A DNA stretch of 64,000 bases, from positions 1 through 64,000 of the forward strand of contig NZ_JARFYM010000026.1 in the NCBI RefSeq assembly GCF_030272705.1, read 5' to 3'. Below, one piece after another: positions 1 through 9,693 of the stretch. The notes under the pieces were generated by a model, which was given only the letters and a program-made list of their open reading frames with translations, did not search any database and was not told the DNA's origin. The stretch's first letter is position 1. The number at the start of each line of letters is the position of its first letter. The stretch comes from Rhizobium mayense. Lineage in GTDB: Bacteria; Pseudomonadota; Alphaproteobacteria; Rhizobiales; Rhizobiaceae. The translations under genes were made by a program, and so were the position numbers.

Positions 1-306
1 CTTGCGGCTGAGGCAGGAGGGGCATTCGCGGCATTCGGGCGTATAAAGCGGAATGACGTGGTCGCCTTTCTTCACCGAGGTCACACCCGGGCCGACATCA
101 ACGACGATGCCGGCGCCCTCATGGCCGAGGATCGCCGGAAACAGGCCTTCCGGATCGGCGCCTGAGAGGGTGAAATCGTCGGTGTGGCAGATGCCCGTCG
201 CCTTGACCTCGATCAGCACCTCGCCGGCCTTCGGGCCGTCGAGCTGCACAGTCATGACTTCGAGCGGTTTTCCAGCGGCAACGGCTACGGCGGCGCGTAC
301 GTCCAT
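1..306 (-). CDS. Class III alcohol dehydrogenase / S-(hydroxymethyl)glutathione dehydrogenase, N-terminal part
   Basis: The first 102 codons are present; the 3' part lies beyond position 1. The enzyme class oxidises S-hydroxymethylglutathione (formaldehyde detoxification) and reduces S-nitrosoglutathione with NAD(H). Visible marks of the zinc-dependent medium-chain family are the catalytic-zinc Cys in GICHTDDFT, the GHEGAGIV segment, and the start of the structural-zinc Cys cluster in PECRECPSCLSRK, which is typical of the class III form. The ATG at 306 has a purine-rich GAAGGGATG stretch upstream. It lies downstream of pccA on the same strand with about a 100-base gap. Specificity is inferred from the N-terminus only. 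Confidence 0.85.
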   Translation of the reverse strand, partial: MDVRAAVAVAAGKPLEVMTVQLDGPKAGEVLIEVKATGICHTDDFTLSGADPEGLFPAILGHEGAGIVVDVGPGVTSVKKGDHVIPLYTPECRECPSCLSRK

Positions 307-407
307 CGTCTCATCCCTTCTAAATTAATGATTTGGCTAGTGCGACATTGGCATGGTCGCGCCAGACGGCTCAAGCGAAAAAGCGGAGGTTTAGTAGCGA
401 ATACGGA

Positions 408-2417
<2,010 letters not shown>

Positions 2418-2497
2418 GGAAACTCCGCCCAATGCATAGCCCTATCAGCGTTTTAGCCATAAATCGCACCGGCGGTCCATGCGGAAGATCGGCCTAT

Positions 2498-3433
2498 TCA
2501 GGCTGATTTCATCGATCGCGACTGAACACGCTCGCGCCAGATGATGAAGAGGCCCGATCCGACGATGATCAGGATGCCGATCCATTTGGAAAGATTTGGA
2601 AAGTCCCCGAACAGCGCATAACCCAGAATGGTTGCCGAGATGATCTCGAAATACTGGAACGGCGCCAGCAGCGACAGCGGCGCCAGCCGGAAGGCGCGGA
2701 CGACCAGCATATGCGCATAGCCGGAGATCGAGCCGAGAATCAGCAGCAGCACGAGGCCGAGCCAGGAAGCGGGCACGGACGGTGCAAAATCGGCAACGCC
2801 AGCCGATGCCCCTATCCAGAGCGCCACGGCCATGAAGATCGTACCGCCAACGCCGGCCATGGTCTGCATGGTCAAGGGCGAATCCGCCATGCCGACCGCC
2901 CGGTTCATGAAGAGATAAACCGCGTAAAGAAAGGCGCAGGCCACCGGCAGCAGGGCCTTCCAGCCGAAAATCTCGAAACTCGGTTGAATGACGATCATCG
3001 CGCCGCCGAAGCCGACGACGATTGCCAGCCACCGCCGCCAACCGACCTTGTCGCCAAGAAACAGCGCCGAGAGTGCTGCCAGCATGAAGGGTTCGACGAA
3101 ATAGATCGCGAAGACATCGGCAAGTGGCATATATTTGACCGCCACGAAGAACAGCAGGCTCGCCGCACCGTGCAGCGCGCCGCGCAAGAGGTTCACCCAG
3201 GGGCGCTTGGCCGAAAGTGCTGCCCATCCGAAGGCGGCGAAGAGCAGCGGCAGGGTGCAGACGAGCTGGAAAAAGAAGCGGTAGAAAGTCACCTGTCCCG
3301 GCGACATTGCCTCGAAGGTCGCCATATATTTGGCGATCGCGTCCATCACCGGCAGCACGACCATGGCACTGGCCATGATCACCATGCCTTGCAGCGGATT
3401 CTGATGGGTGGAAGAGGCTGACATATCGGACAT
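2498..3433 (-). CDS. EamA/DMT-family transporter
   Basis: A 311-residue inner-membrane protein with about ten hydrophobic helices arranged as two EamA repeats of five helices each, the usual layout of drug/metabolite transporters. The N-terminal repeat begins at about residue 15 (GMVIMASAMVVLPVMDAIAKY), and the second starts around residue 160. The substrate is not readable from sequence; related rhizobial proteins include riboflavin exporters/importers and amino-acid exporters. An alternative ATG lies three codons downstream (3424); neither start has a strong ribosome site. It is upstream of pccA on the same strand with an 80-base gap. Confidence 0.85.
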   Translation of the reverse strand: MSDMSASSTHQNPLQGMVIMASAMVVLPVMDAIAKYMATFEAMSPGQVTFYRFFFQLVCTLPLLFAAFGWAALSAKRPWVNLLRGALHGAASLLFFVAVKYMPLADVFAIYFVEPFMLAALSALFLGDKVGWRRWLAIVVGFGGAMIVIQPSFEIFGWKALLPVACAFLYAVYLFMNRAVGMADSPLTMQTMAGVGGTIFMAVALWIGASAGVADFAPSVPASWLGLVLLLILGSISGYAHMLVVRAFRLAPLSLLAPFQYFEIISATILGYALFGDFPNLSKWIGILIIVGSGLFIIWRERVQSRSMKSA

Positions 3434-3657
3434 GACGGGCCATCAAACACAGGAACGTCGTCCGTTCAAGGCATGGTATCAACATACCGTGGCCATTTCA
3501 TCACACCATTCAGCGCAAAACGGCGGACTTTGCCAATATGGCCAGATCGCGGTGGCGACATGACGCCCTTAGACCTATGTCTGACTGGAGAAACCGCTAA
3601 AAAAATAAGCGCGCCGCTCAGAAATTCATCGGCGTGACCAAGATAAGGATCGCACCG

Positions 3658-4080
3658 ATGTTGAAGACGGAACAAGAAACGACCGTTTTTTCCGATGAAG
3701 GCGACGATACTCTGGGTGGGCGCCTTTCCATGGCTCGTGATGCCGCCGGCATCAGCCTCGAATCGCTGGCAAGCCAGTTGGGGGTGAGGCAGGAAACGAT
3801 GCTCGCCTGGGAATCGGATCGTGCGGAACCACAACCATCCGTTCTGGTCAAAATGGCCGCGATGTTCGGCGTTTCACCGGCCTGGCTGATGACGGGCGCG
3901 GGCGATGGACCGGGTGAGGACAGCGACGTACGGGCGCTGGAAGCCGTCAAGATCGAGCTTTCGCGGCTGCGCTCTGCCCACCAGGAAATCGGCCGTCTGA
4001 TCGAGACGACGACGCGCCAGCTCGAGAGACTGGATCATCAAATCCGGCTGCGCAATGTCAGCAAGGACGTCGCGCACTGA
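3658..4080 (+). CDS. XRE-family transcriptional regulator with C-terminal coiled coil
   Basis: A 140-residue cytoplasmic DNA-binding protein. A Cro/CI-type helix-turn-helix spans roughly residues 20-75 (GRLSMARDAAGISLESLASQLGV, then WESDRAEP and LVKMAAMFGVSPAWLMTG). A heptad-rich helix of about 45 residues follows (VKIELSRLRSAHQEIGRLIETT), probably for dimerisation. ATG 3658 is chosen over GTG 3634 because AAGGA sits eight bases upstream of it. The gene converges with lipB, the two stops being three bases apart. Target genes are unknown. Confidence 0.82.
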   Translation: MLKTEQETTVFSDEGDDTLGGRLSMARDAAGISLESLASQLGVRQETMLAWESDRAEPQPSVLVKMAAMFGVSPAWLMTGAGDGPGEDSDVRALEAVKIELSRLRSAHQEIGRLIETTTRQLERLDHQIRLRNVSKDVAH

Positions 4081-4083
4081 GCC

Positions 4084-4806
4084 TCATCGAGGCTCATTCG
4101 CAGTATCGCCGAATACCTGCTCGAAAGCCTCCCGCAGGCGGATATCCACATCCGCCATCATCACCGGCAGGCCGAGGTCGACGAGGCTGGTGACGCCGTA
4201 AGCGGAGATGCCGCAGGGCACTATGCCCGAGAAGTGGCTGAGATCAGGATCGACGTTCAGGGATAGGCCATGAAACGTCACCCATTTGCGCACGCGGATG
4301 CCGAAGGCGGCGATCTTGTCTTCGGCCATGGTTCCATCCGGCAGCAGCGGTTTCTCCGGGCGGCGCACCCAGACGCCGACACGATCCTCGCGGCGCTCGC
4401 CGCGGACGTTCATCGAATCGAGGGTCCGGATGATGACTTCTTCCAGAGCGGCCACGAAGGCGCGGATATCCTGGCGCCGGCGCTTCAGATCCAGCATGAC
4501 ATAGGCGACGCGCTGGCCGGGGCCGTGATAGGTATATTCGCCGCCGCGCCCGGTGGCGAAGACCGGGAAGCGATCGGGTTCGATGAGGTCAGCTGCATTG
4601 GCGCTGGTGCCTGCAGTATATAATGGAGGATGCTCGACCAGCCAGACGAGCTCCGGCGCCAGACCTTCGGCGATCGCGGCCACCTCCGTCTCCATGGTCG
4701 CCACCGCCTCGTCATAGGGCACCAGACCATCGGTGATGCGCCAACGCACGGGCGGCGAGCCGGCAAGCGGAAACATTTGATGTTGAAGATCGGTGCGTAG
4801 CATCAT
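4084..4806 (-). CDS. lipB: Octanoyltransferase (lipoate biosynthesis)
   Basis: LipB moves the octanoyl group from octanoyl-ACP to the lipoyl domains of 2-oxoacid dehydrogenases and GcvH in the cytoplasm; LipA then inserts sulfur. The family signature RGGEYTYHGPGQ is at about residues 87-98, the catalytic lysine is K164 in KIAAFGIR, and the acyl-thioester cysteine is C198 in GIVPCG. The frame is open to 4887, but tandem ATG codons at 4806/4803 follow AAGGA at good spacing and give the normal length of about 240 residues, so the longer reading is rejected. Confidence 0.95.
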   Translation of the reverse strand: MMLRTDLQHQMFPLAGSPPVRWRITDGLVPYDEAVATMETEVAAIAEGLAPELVWLVEHPPLYTAGTSANAADLIEPDRFPVFATGRGGEYTYHGPGQRVAYVMLDLKRRRQDIRAFVAALEEVIIRTLDSMNVRGERREDRVGVWVRRPEKPLLPDGTMAEDKIAAFGIRVRKWVTFHGLSLNVDPDLSHFSGIVPCGISAYGVTSLVDLGLPVMMADVDIRLREAFEQVFGDTANEPR

Positions 4807-5049
4807 CCGCAAGTCCTTTACGCCCATTCGACAGACGGTTCTCGTAGAAATTTGGCGCGCCGACGGGTTATCAACATATGGAGCCATTTGGACAAGATTT
4901 CAAACATCTACGGGACCGATGTCGGAAATCCCGGAGCGCCGCCAGAGGACCTGTGTGCGAATGTTAAAAAATCTGACACATCGCTCTTGTGCCCCCCGAA
5001 TGCTTTTGCTACATGCAGCCGCGCCGGAGAAATCCGGCCCTACCACGAT

Positions 5050-5134
5050 GCGGTCGTGGCGGAATTGGTAGACGCGCAGCGTTGAGGTCGCTGTGGGGCA
5101 ACCCGTGGAAGTTCGAGTCTTCTCGACCGCACCA
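5050..5134 (+). tRNA. tRNA-Leu (anticodon GAG)
   Basis: An 85-base class II tRNA. The acceptor stem GCGGTCG (5050-5056) pairs with CGACCGC (5124-5130), and ACCA (5131-5134) encodes the discriminator base and CCA. The anticodon stem CAGCG/CGCTG (5077-5081/5089-5093) closes loop TTGAGGT, giving anticodon GAG at 5084-5086, which reads CUC/CUU leucine codons. The long variable arm and the TTCGAGT T-loop fit tRNA-Leu. A rho-independent terminator follows at once. Confidence 0.96.
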
Positions 5135-5136
5135 AA

Positions 5137-5158
5137 AACCCGCTTCGGCGGGTTTTTT
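5137..5158 (+). terminator. Rho-independent terminator of tRNA-Leu
   Basis: A seven-base-pair stem AACCCGC (5137-5143) / GCGGGTT (5148-5154) with a TTCG tetraloop runs into a T tract (5153-5158). It begins two bases after the CCA end, so the tRNA is a single-gene transcript. Confidence 0.93.
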
Positions 5159-5367
5159 GCTTTTTTGGCGACCGGAACCACCATTTCCTTTCAGGATTGC
5201 ATCTCAGAGTAAAATGCTCTTTCTGATCGTTATTTCCGTACAGTTGCCGTTCATGTTCTTCCCCATATGGTGTCGCTGATCGCTCACGACTCGTGCGTCA
5301 ATTGACAAGCGAAGGGGCGGGGATGCTTAATAGTTTCGACACTCGTCATAGAGCGGAGGATTTGCCA

Positions 5368-5898
5368 ATGACCAGTCGTGCCATCCTGTTGATGTCTTTT
5401 GCGTCTCTTGCAGTTGTGGGCTCGATGGCCCTCTCATCGCCGGCTTCTGCGCTGACGATGAAGGAATGCAGTGCCAAGTATCAGGCCGCCAAGACGGCGG
5501 GCACCCTGAACGGCCAGTCGTGGAATGATTTCCGCGCCTCCCAGTGCGCCGCTGACGCAAGCGCTACTACCACCACCGCGCCGACGACCACTGCACCGGC
5601 CAAGACGACCACCACAGCCAAGACGACAGCTGCCGCCAAGGCCACCACCGAAGAGCCTGATGCCGCCAACCCGCCGGCCAAAGAGCCGCCGAAGGCAACG
5701 ACCGCCGCGCCGGCCGGCGTGGTCTTCCCCAAGGCCGTCGATCCCAAATATGCGAGCGAAACGCCCGGCAAGGGCCGCTTCCATACCTGTGTCGATGCCT
5801 ATAACGACAACAAGGCCAAGAACACCCTTGCCGGCCTGAAGTGGATCCAGAAGGGCGGCGGCTTTTACAGCCTCTGCAACACCAAGCTGAAGGGCTGA
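5368..5898 (+). CDS. Secreted protein with two Cys-containing modules joined by a Thr/Ala-rich linker
   Basis: A 176-residue protein of unknown function. Residues 1-28 form a signal peptide ending near SPASA-LTM. The mature protein has a first module (C...AAKTAGTLNGQSWNDFRASQC), then about 60 residues very rich in Thr, Ala, Lys and Pro, and then a second module (C..AYNDNKAKNTLAGLKWIQ...C). The two modules share the pattern C-x(n)-TLxGxxW-x(n)-C, so they look like diverged copies. ATG 5368 is preferred because GCGGAGGA ends seven bases before it and a signal peptide starts there; the longer frame from 5293 does not. Export to the periplasm is likely; the function is not recognisable. Confidence 0.8.
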   Translation: MTSRAILLMSFASLAVVGSMALSSPASALTMKECSAKYQAAKTAGTLNGQSWNDFRASQCAADASATTTTAPTTTAPAKTTTTAKTTAAAKATTEEPDAANPPAKEPPKATTAAPAGVVFPKAVDPKYASETPGKGRFHTCVDAYNDNKAKNTLAGLKWIQKGGGFYSLCNTKLKG

Positions 5899-5968
5899 CC
5901 TGCCGCGTCATGCAGACAGTCAGGCGGGCGCTTCAAAGGCGCCCGCATTTTTTTGTGCGAATGTCGAA

Positions 5969-6463
5969 TCAGACTTTCGCCTTTTCCCATTTCTTCACCA
6001 GCCGGTCGCGCTTCAATTTCGAAAGACGCTGCAGCCAGAACAGACCGTCGAGCTGGTCGACTTCATGCTGAATGCAAATGGCAAGAAACCCGTGGGCTTC
6101 CGCTTCATGCGCTCGACCTTCAATATCCTGGTAGCGGAAGCGGATCGCCTTCGGCCTGACGATCTCATCCGTGAAACCGGGCATGGAGACGCTGCCCTCC
6201 ATGTGCCGCATCGTCTCCTCGGAAAACCAGAGGATCTCCGGATTGACGTAGGTGCGCACGCCGTCTTCACGGCTGAGCTCGACAACGGTGACACGCTGAA
6301 GCACGCCGATATGGGCAGCGGTGATTCCGACGCCGGGAGCGGCGCGCATGGTGTCCAGGAGATCGATGGCGAGCCCGCGCAAACCATCGTCGAAGGCTGT
6401 TACGGGCGCGCAAATGGCCTTCAACAACGGGTCGGGGAAACGGATGATGGGACGGACTGGCAC
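5969..6463 (-). CDS. Peptide deformylase-like protein lacking catalytic residues
   Basis: A 164-residue protein with the peptide deformylase fold, the enzyme class that removes formyl from nascent N-terminal Met. All three signature motifs are present but altered. Motif 1 reads GVGITAAHIG (residues 44-53, His51 where Gln is normal). Motif 2 reads EGSVS, so the metal-binding Cys is Ser91. Motif 3 reads HEVDQ (133-137), so the second metal-binding His is Gln137. With two of three metal ligands gone it is unlikely to be a working deformylase. Rhizobia are known to carry such 'deformylase-like' proteins beside a true def. Start GTG 6463 gives VPVRPIIRFPDP at the family N-terminus; an upstream TTG (6514) is possible. 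Confidence 0.85.
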   Translation of the reverse strand: MPVRPIIRFPDPLLKAICAPVTAFDDGLRGLAIDLLDTMRAAPGVGITAAHIGVLQRVTVVELSREDGVRTYVNPEILWFSEETMRHMEGSVSMPGFTDEIVRPKAIRFRYQDIEGRAHEAEAHGFLAICIQHEVDQLDGLFWLQRLSKLKRDRLVKKWEKAKV

Positions 6464-6660
6464 GGATCTCTCTGTTGATGGGACGACATGTTCGCCACCT
6501 AAGGATAGGGGCAAGACGAGGCTTGCGCCACTGTCTTACAGACACAACATAAAATGTCAGCATTTCCGTCTATCCAATTGTTGACAATCAGCTTTTTGCC
6601 GTCATTCTCCAAGAGGAAATCTCGAATTTCCATGAGCAGAAGCAGGAAGCGAGGCGGCAA

Positions 6661-8079
6661 ATGACGACGACCGACGAAGACGAGCGCGTTCGCAAGGCCT
6701 CCACAGAAACCCATCCTGATATCTACGACGAGGACGGCGTCGTCCGCTCCGACTTCCTGACCGAAGTCAGCGACGCGATCGAGCGGCGCGATATTCCATT
6801 CCTGCAACAGAATGTCGTCCGGCTGCACGAATCCGAGCTCGGCGACCTGCTGGAATCGCTGCACCCCGACCAACGTCTGACGCTGGTGCAATTGCTCGGC
6901 GACGACTTCGACATGACCGCGCTGACGCAGGTGGACGAGGCGATCCGCATGGAGATCGTCGACCAGCTGCCGAACGATCAGATCGCCGCCGCTATCGGCG
7001 AGCTCGATTCGGACGATGCCGTCTACATTCTTGAAGACCTCGACCAGGAAGACCGCGACGAGATCCTGTCGCAGCTGCCGTTCACCGAGCGGGTACGACT
7101 GCGGCGTGCCCTCGAATATCCTGAGCAGTCGGCCGGCCGCCGCATGCAGACGGAATTCATTGCCGTGCCGCCATTCTGGACGGTGGGCCAGACCATCGAC
7201 TACATGCGCGAAGAGGAGGAACTGCCGGAAGCTTTTACCCAGATATTCGTCATCGATCCGACTTTCAAGCTGCTCGGCAGCGTCGACCTCGACCGTATAC
7301 TGCGCGCCAAGCGGCAGACCAAGGTCGAGAGCATCATGCGCGAGACCTCGCACCCGATTCCGGCCGAGATGGACCAGGAAGAGGCGGCGCAGGTCTTCGA
7401 ACAGTACGACCTGCTGTCTGCCGCCGTCGTTGACGAAAACGAACGCCTTGTCGGTGTCCTGACCATCGACGACGTGGTCGACGTCATTCACGAGGAGGCG
7501 GACGAGGACATCAAGCGCCTCGGCGGCGTCGGCGACGAAGAGCTGTCCGACAGCATCCCCTCGACAGTGCGCTCACGCTTTGTCTGGCTGGCGATCAATC
7601 TGATTACGGCGATCCTGGCCTCTAGTATTATCAATGTGTTCGATGGCGCGATTGAGAAAATGGTTGCGCTTGCAGTGCTGATGCCGATCGTCGCCTCCAT
7701 GGGTGGCAATGCCGGCACGCAGACGATGACGGTCACCGTGCGCGCGCTCGCAACCGGCGACCTCGATATCTACAACGCCTTCCGAGTCATCCGAAAGGAA
7801 GCGAGCGTCGGCTTCCTCAATGGCATTCTCTTCGCCATCATCATGGGCGCGATCGCCACTTTCTGGTTCCACGATTTCCAGCTCGGCATCGTCATCGCCG
7901 CTGCGATGATCATCAATCTCGTCGCAGCCGCGCTTGGCGGAATTCTCCTACCGTTGGTGCTGCATCGATTCGGCGCCGACCCGGCCATCGCTTCGTCGGC
8001 ATTCGTCACCACGGTCACGGATTGTACGGGATATTTCTCGTTCCTGGGGCTGGCGACCTGGTGGTTCGCCATTCATTAA
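6661..8079 (+). CDS. mgtE: Magnesium transporter MgtE
   Basis: A 472-residue Mg2+ channel/transporter of the inner membrane. An acidic cytoplasmic MgtE_N superhelical domain occupies about residues 30-135 (LDSDDAVYILEDLDQEDRDEIL), a CBS pair about 140-270 (DVVDVIHEEADEDI marks its end and the plug helix), and a membrane domain of five helices about 290-470. The pore-lining segment is recognisable in MPIVASMGGNAGTQTMTV. In the family, Mg2+ binding between the N and CBS domains closes the pore, so gating is by intracellular Mg2+. AGGCGG lies six bases before the ATG. It is monocistronic and divergent from the deformylase-like gene. Confidence 0.95.
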   Translation: MTTTDEDERVRKASTETHPDIYDEDGVVRSDFLTEVSDAIERRDIPFLQQNVVRLHESELGDLLESLHPDQRLTLVQLLGDDFDMTALTQVDEAIRMEIVDQLPNDQIAAAIGELDSDDAVYILEDLDQEDRDEILSQLPFTERVRLRRALEYPEQSAGRRMQTEFIAVPPFWTVGQTIDYMREEEELPEAFTQIFVIDPTFKLLGSVDLDRILRAKRQTKVESIMRETSHPIPAEMDQEEAAQVFEQYDLLSAAVVDENERLVGVLTIDDVVDVIHEEADEDIKRLGGVGDEELSDSIPSTVRSRFVWLAINLITAILASSIINVFDGAIEKMVALAVLMPIVASMGGNAGTQTMTVTVRALATGDLDIYNAFRVIRKEASVGFLNGILFAIIMGAIATFWFHDFQLGIVIAAAMIINLVAAALGGILLPLVLHRFGADPAIASSAFVTTVTDCTGYFSFLGLATWWFAIH

Positions 8080-8178
8080 GGCGTAGATGAGTTCATCGGA
8101 ACGTACAAAGTATGCTTTAATATTTTGAATCTAAAGCCCTTGTCCGAGATGCGAAGGCTTGCCGCCGTCCTGCGGAAA

Positions 8179-8206
8179 TTGACTATTACGTAAAAGTCAA
8201 TATGAT
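8179..8206 (+). promoter_or_regulatory. Promoter of the MerR regulator with dyad in the spacer
   Basis: TTGACT (8179-8184) and TATGAT (8201-8206) are separated by 16 bases, close to the sigma-70 consensus. TTGACT is also the left arm of a perfect inverted repeat with AGTCAA (8195-8200), centred on ATTACGTAAA. A dyad between -35 and -10 is where MerR-family proteins bind, so autoregulation is inferred. Confidence 0.7.
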
Positions 8207-8235
8207 GCGCCTTGCGAGATAAAGGCGGACCATTG

Positions 8236-8622
8236 TTGGACAGATACTATAGCATAACGGAGCTGACGCGGGAATTCGGGGTCTCCACCCGGACGCTGCG
8301 TTTCTACGAGGACGAAGGTCTTATCCATCCGGAACGCAGGGGGCGTACACGCTTGTTTCGGCCAGCCGACCGCCGCCTGATTCAGGAAATCTTGCGCGGC
8401 CGCCGCATCGGCTTCACCATTGCCGAAATTCGCGAGATTATCCAGGTCTACAAGGAGCCGCCGGGCGAGATCGGCCAGTTGAAACTCCTGATGAAGCGCG
8501 TCGACGAAAAGCGCGAGGAGCTACGCCAGAAGCGCAAGGATATCGAAGACACGCTGACGGAACTCGACAATGTCGAAGAGGCTTGCCTTGGGCGCCTGGC
8601 CGAAATTGGTGTAGGTACCTGA
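8236..8622 (+). CDS. MerR-family regulator, LiuR-like
   Basis: A 128-residue DNA-binding protein. A MerR winged helix covers residues 4-72 (YYSITELTREFGVSTRTLRFYEDEGLI...RPADRRL), and a long coiled coil of Lys/Glu/Arg heptads (KRVDEKREELRQKRKDIED) follows for dimerisation. It resembles LiuR-type regulators of branched-chain acyl-CoA catabolism, but no such enzymes are adjacent. No ATG is available at the family N-terminus; tandem TTG codons at 8233 and 8236 follow AAAGGCGG, and 8236 (spacing seven) is chosen. The frame is open to TTG 8212, but that would lie at the predicted transcription start. It lacks the Cys ligands of metal-sensing MerR proteins. Confidence 0.85.
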   Translation: MDRYYSITELTREFGVSTRTLRFYEDEGLIHPERRGRTRLFRPADRRLIQEILRGRRIGFTIAEIREIIQVYKEPPGEIGQLKLLMKRVDEKREELRQKRKDIEDTLTELDNVEEACLGRLAEIGVGT

Positions 8623-8715
8623 TTACTGCCGTTAAAGTATAAGATTCTTCCTCATCGCCACAATTTCAACGAGAACACTTTGTAGAAACGGAGCGTTCAC
8701 AGAGGGTTATGGCGT

Positions 8716-9165
8716 ATGGCGACAAGATTTTGGTTCGTCTTCGCGATAGGGATCGCGCTCTTTCCGTTCAATGTCAGAAACACCCAAGCGGCGGATAACG
8801 ACAATGCCGACATCCCGGTTGCCTACGCCCTTTTGCTGGATGGCAAGGATGCGATCTATGGCCAACTCATTTGCCAAATTCATATTCGCTGTCAGCTTAT
8901 CGACAACCAGGACACTCAGGTTCAGCTGAGCGTTACCATTGATTCGAATCTATATTTGGCGGGCCAAGTTAGCGTCCAGTGCGGCGGCCTCAACTGCTCT
9001 TTTCTAACCTGGAAAACATCGACCCGGCTGGAAGGAGTTTCTCATGGGAAAAAAGTCGGTGAGTTCGATCTTTATGCCGGTGAAAATGATTCAGTCGCGA
9101 TGGACCTGGTGCAACGCACGAGAACGAAGATCGGTCGTATTTTATTCCTTATTGAAAACCGATAA
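8716..9165 (+). CDS. Small secreted protein of unknown function
   Basis: A 149-residue protein with an N-terminal signal peptide (WFVFAIGIALFPF, cleavage near NTQA-AD at about residue 25). The mature part is mostly predicted beta strand and has four cysteines (QLIC, IRCQL, VQCG, LNCSF), consistent with two disulfides in the periplasm. Base composition is visibly more AT-rich than the flanking genes. The C-terminal ILFLIENR ending and the beta character recall small IalB-like periplasmic proteins, but no motif proves it. A single gene 93 bases after the MerR gene; it might be a target of that regulator. Confidence 0.62.
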   Translation: MATRFWFVFAIGIALFPFNVRNTQAADNDNADIPVAYALLLDGKDAIYGQLICQIHIRCQLIDNQDTQVQLSVTIDSNLYLAGQVSVQCGGLNCSFLTWKTSTRLEGVSHGKKVGEFDLYAGENDSVAMDLVQRTRTKIGRILFLIENR

Positions 9166-9207
9166 GCAGCGACTGAACGATTCTGCGAGCGATCGTGCGG
9201 CACGATA

Positions 9208-9681
9208 TCAAAGCCACCGCCGCGTACGCCTACAGTAGAACTCGAATTCGCAGCCGAAGCGGGAGAGCAGATGCATCTCCTCGCAGCGAATGACCAGTAG
9301 CGTGGTCAAGGCCGCCGCCACGGCGGCCATGGCGACGAACCAGACATTGCCGATCATCAAACCGAGACCTGCCATCAGCAATGTGTAACCAAGGTAGGTC
9401 GGATTGCGGGTAAAGCGGAACGGTCCCTTGGTTACCAGATGCGCCGTGCAGCGCTGCGTCAGCACGGTCGTGCGGCTATCTATCAATGTCTTCACCGCCC
9501 AAACGTTCAGGGTGACGGCGACAATGGTCAAAAGAGCGCCGATGCCCCAGGCGATGAGTGCCCAAAGATGGGGCAAGTACACAGGATAGTCCTGTTTCAG
9601 ATAAAGCGCCGCTATAACTGCAAGACTATAAACTAAAGGCGGCCATGGAAAACTCAGCGACTTGGAACGATAGGCATTCAT
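9208..9681 (-). CDS. Isoprenylcysteine carboxyl methyltransferase-family membrane protein
   Basis: A 157-residue protein with four or so transmembrane helices. The C-terminal half carries the ICMT/phospholipid-methyltransferase signature: GPFRFTRNPTYLGYTLLMAGL, then an EE pair (CEEMHLLSRFG) and the terminal Y..R.RRWL. These residues bind S-adenosylmethionine in the family. The acceptor in bacteria is not generally known; a lipid or small phenolic is plausible. Stop and start are 12 bases apart from the DUF1624 gene upstream, so the two are probably cotranscribed. Confidence 0.82.
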   Translation of the reverse strand: MNAYRSKSLSFPWPPLVYSLAVIAALYLKQDYPVYLPHLWALIAWGIGALLTIVAVTLNVWAVKTLIDSRTTVLTQRCTAHLVTKGPFRFTRNPTYLGYTLLMAGLGLMIGNVWFVAMAAVAAALTTLLVIRCEEMHLLSRFGCEFEFYCRRTRRWL

Positions 9682-9693
9682 AGAATAACCCTG

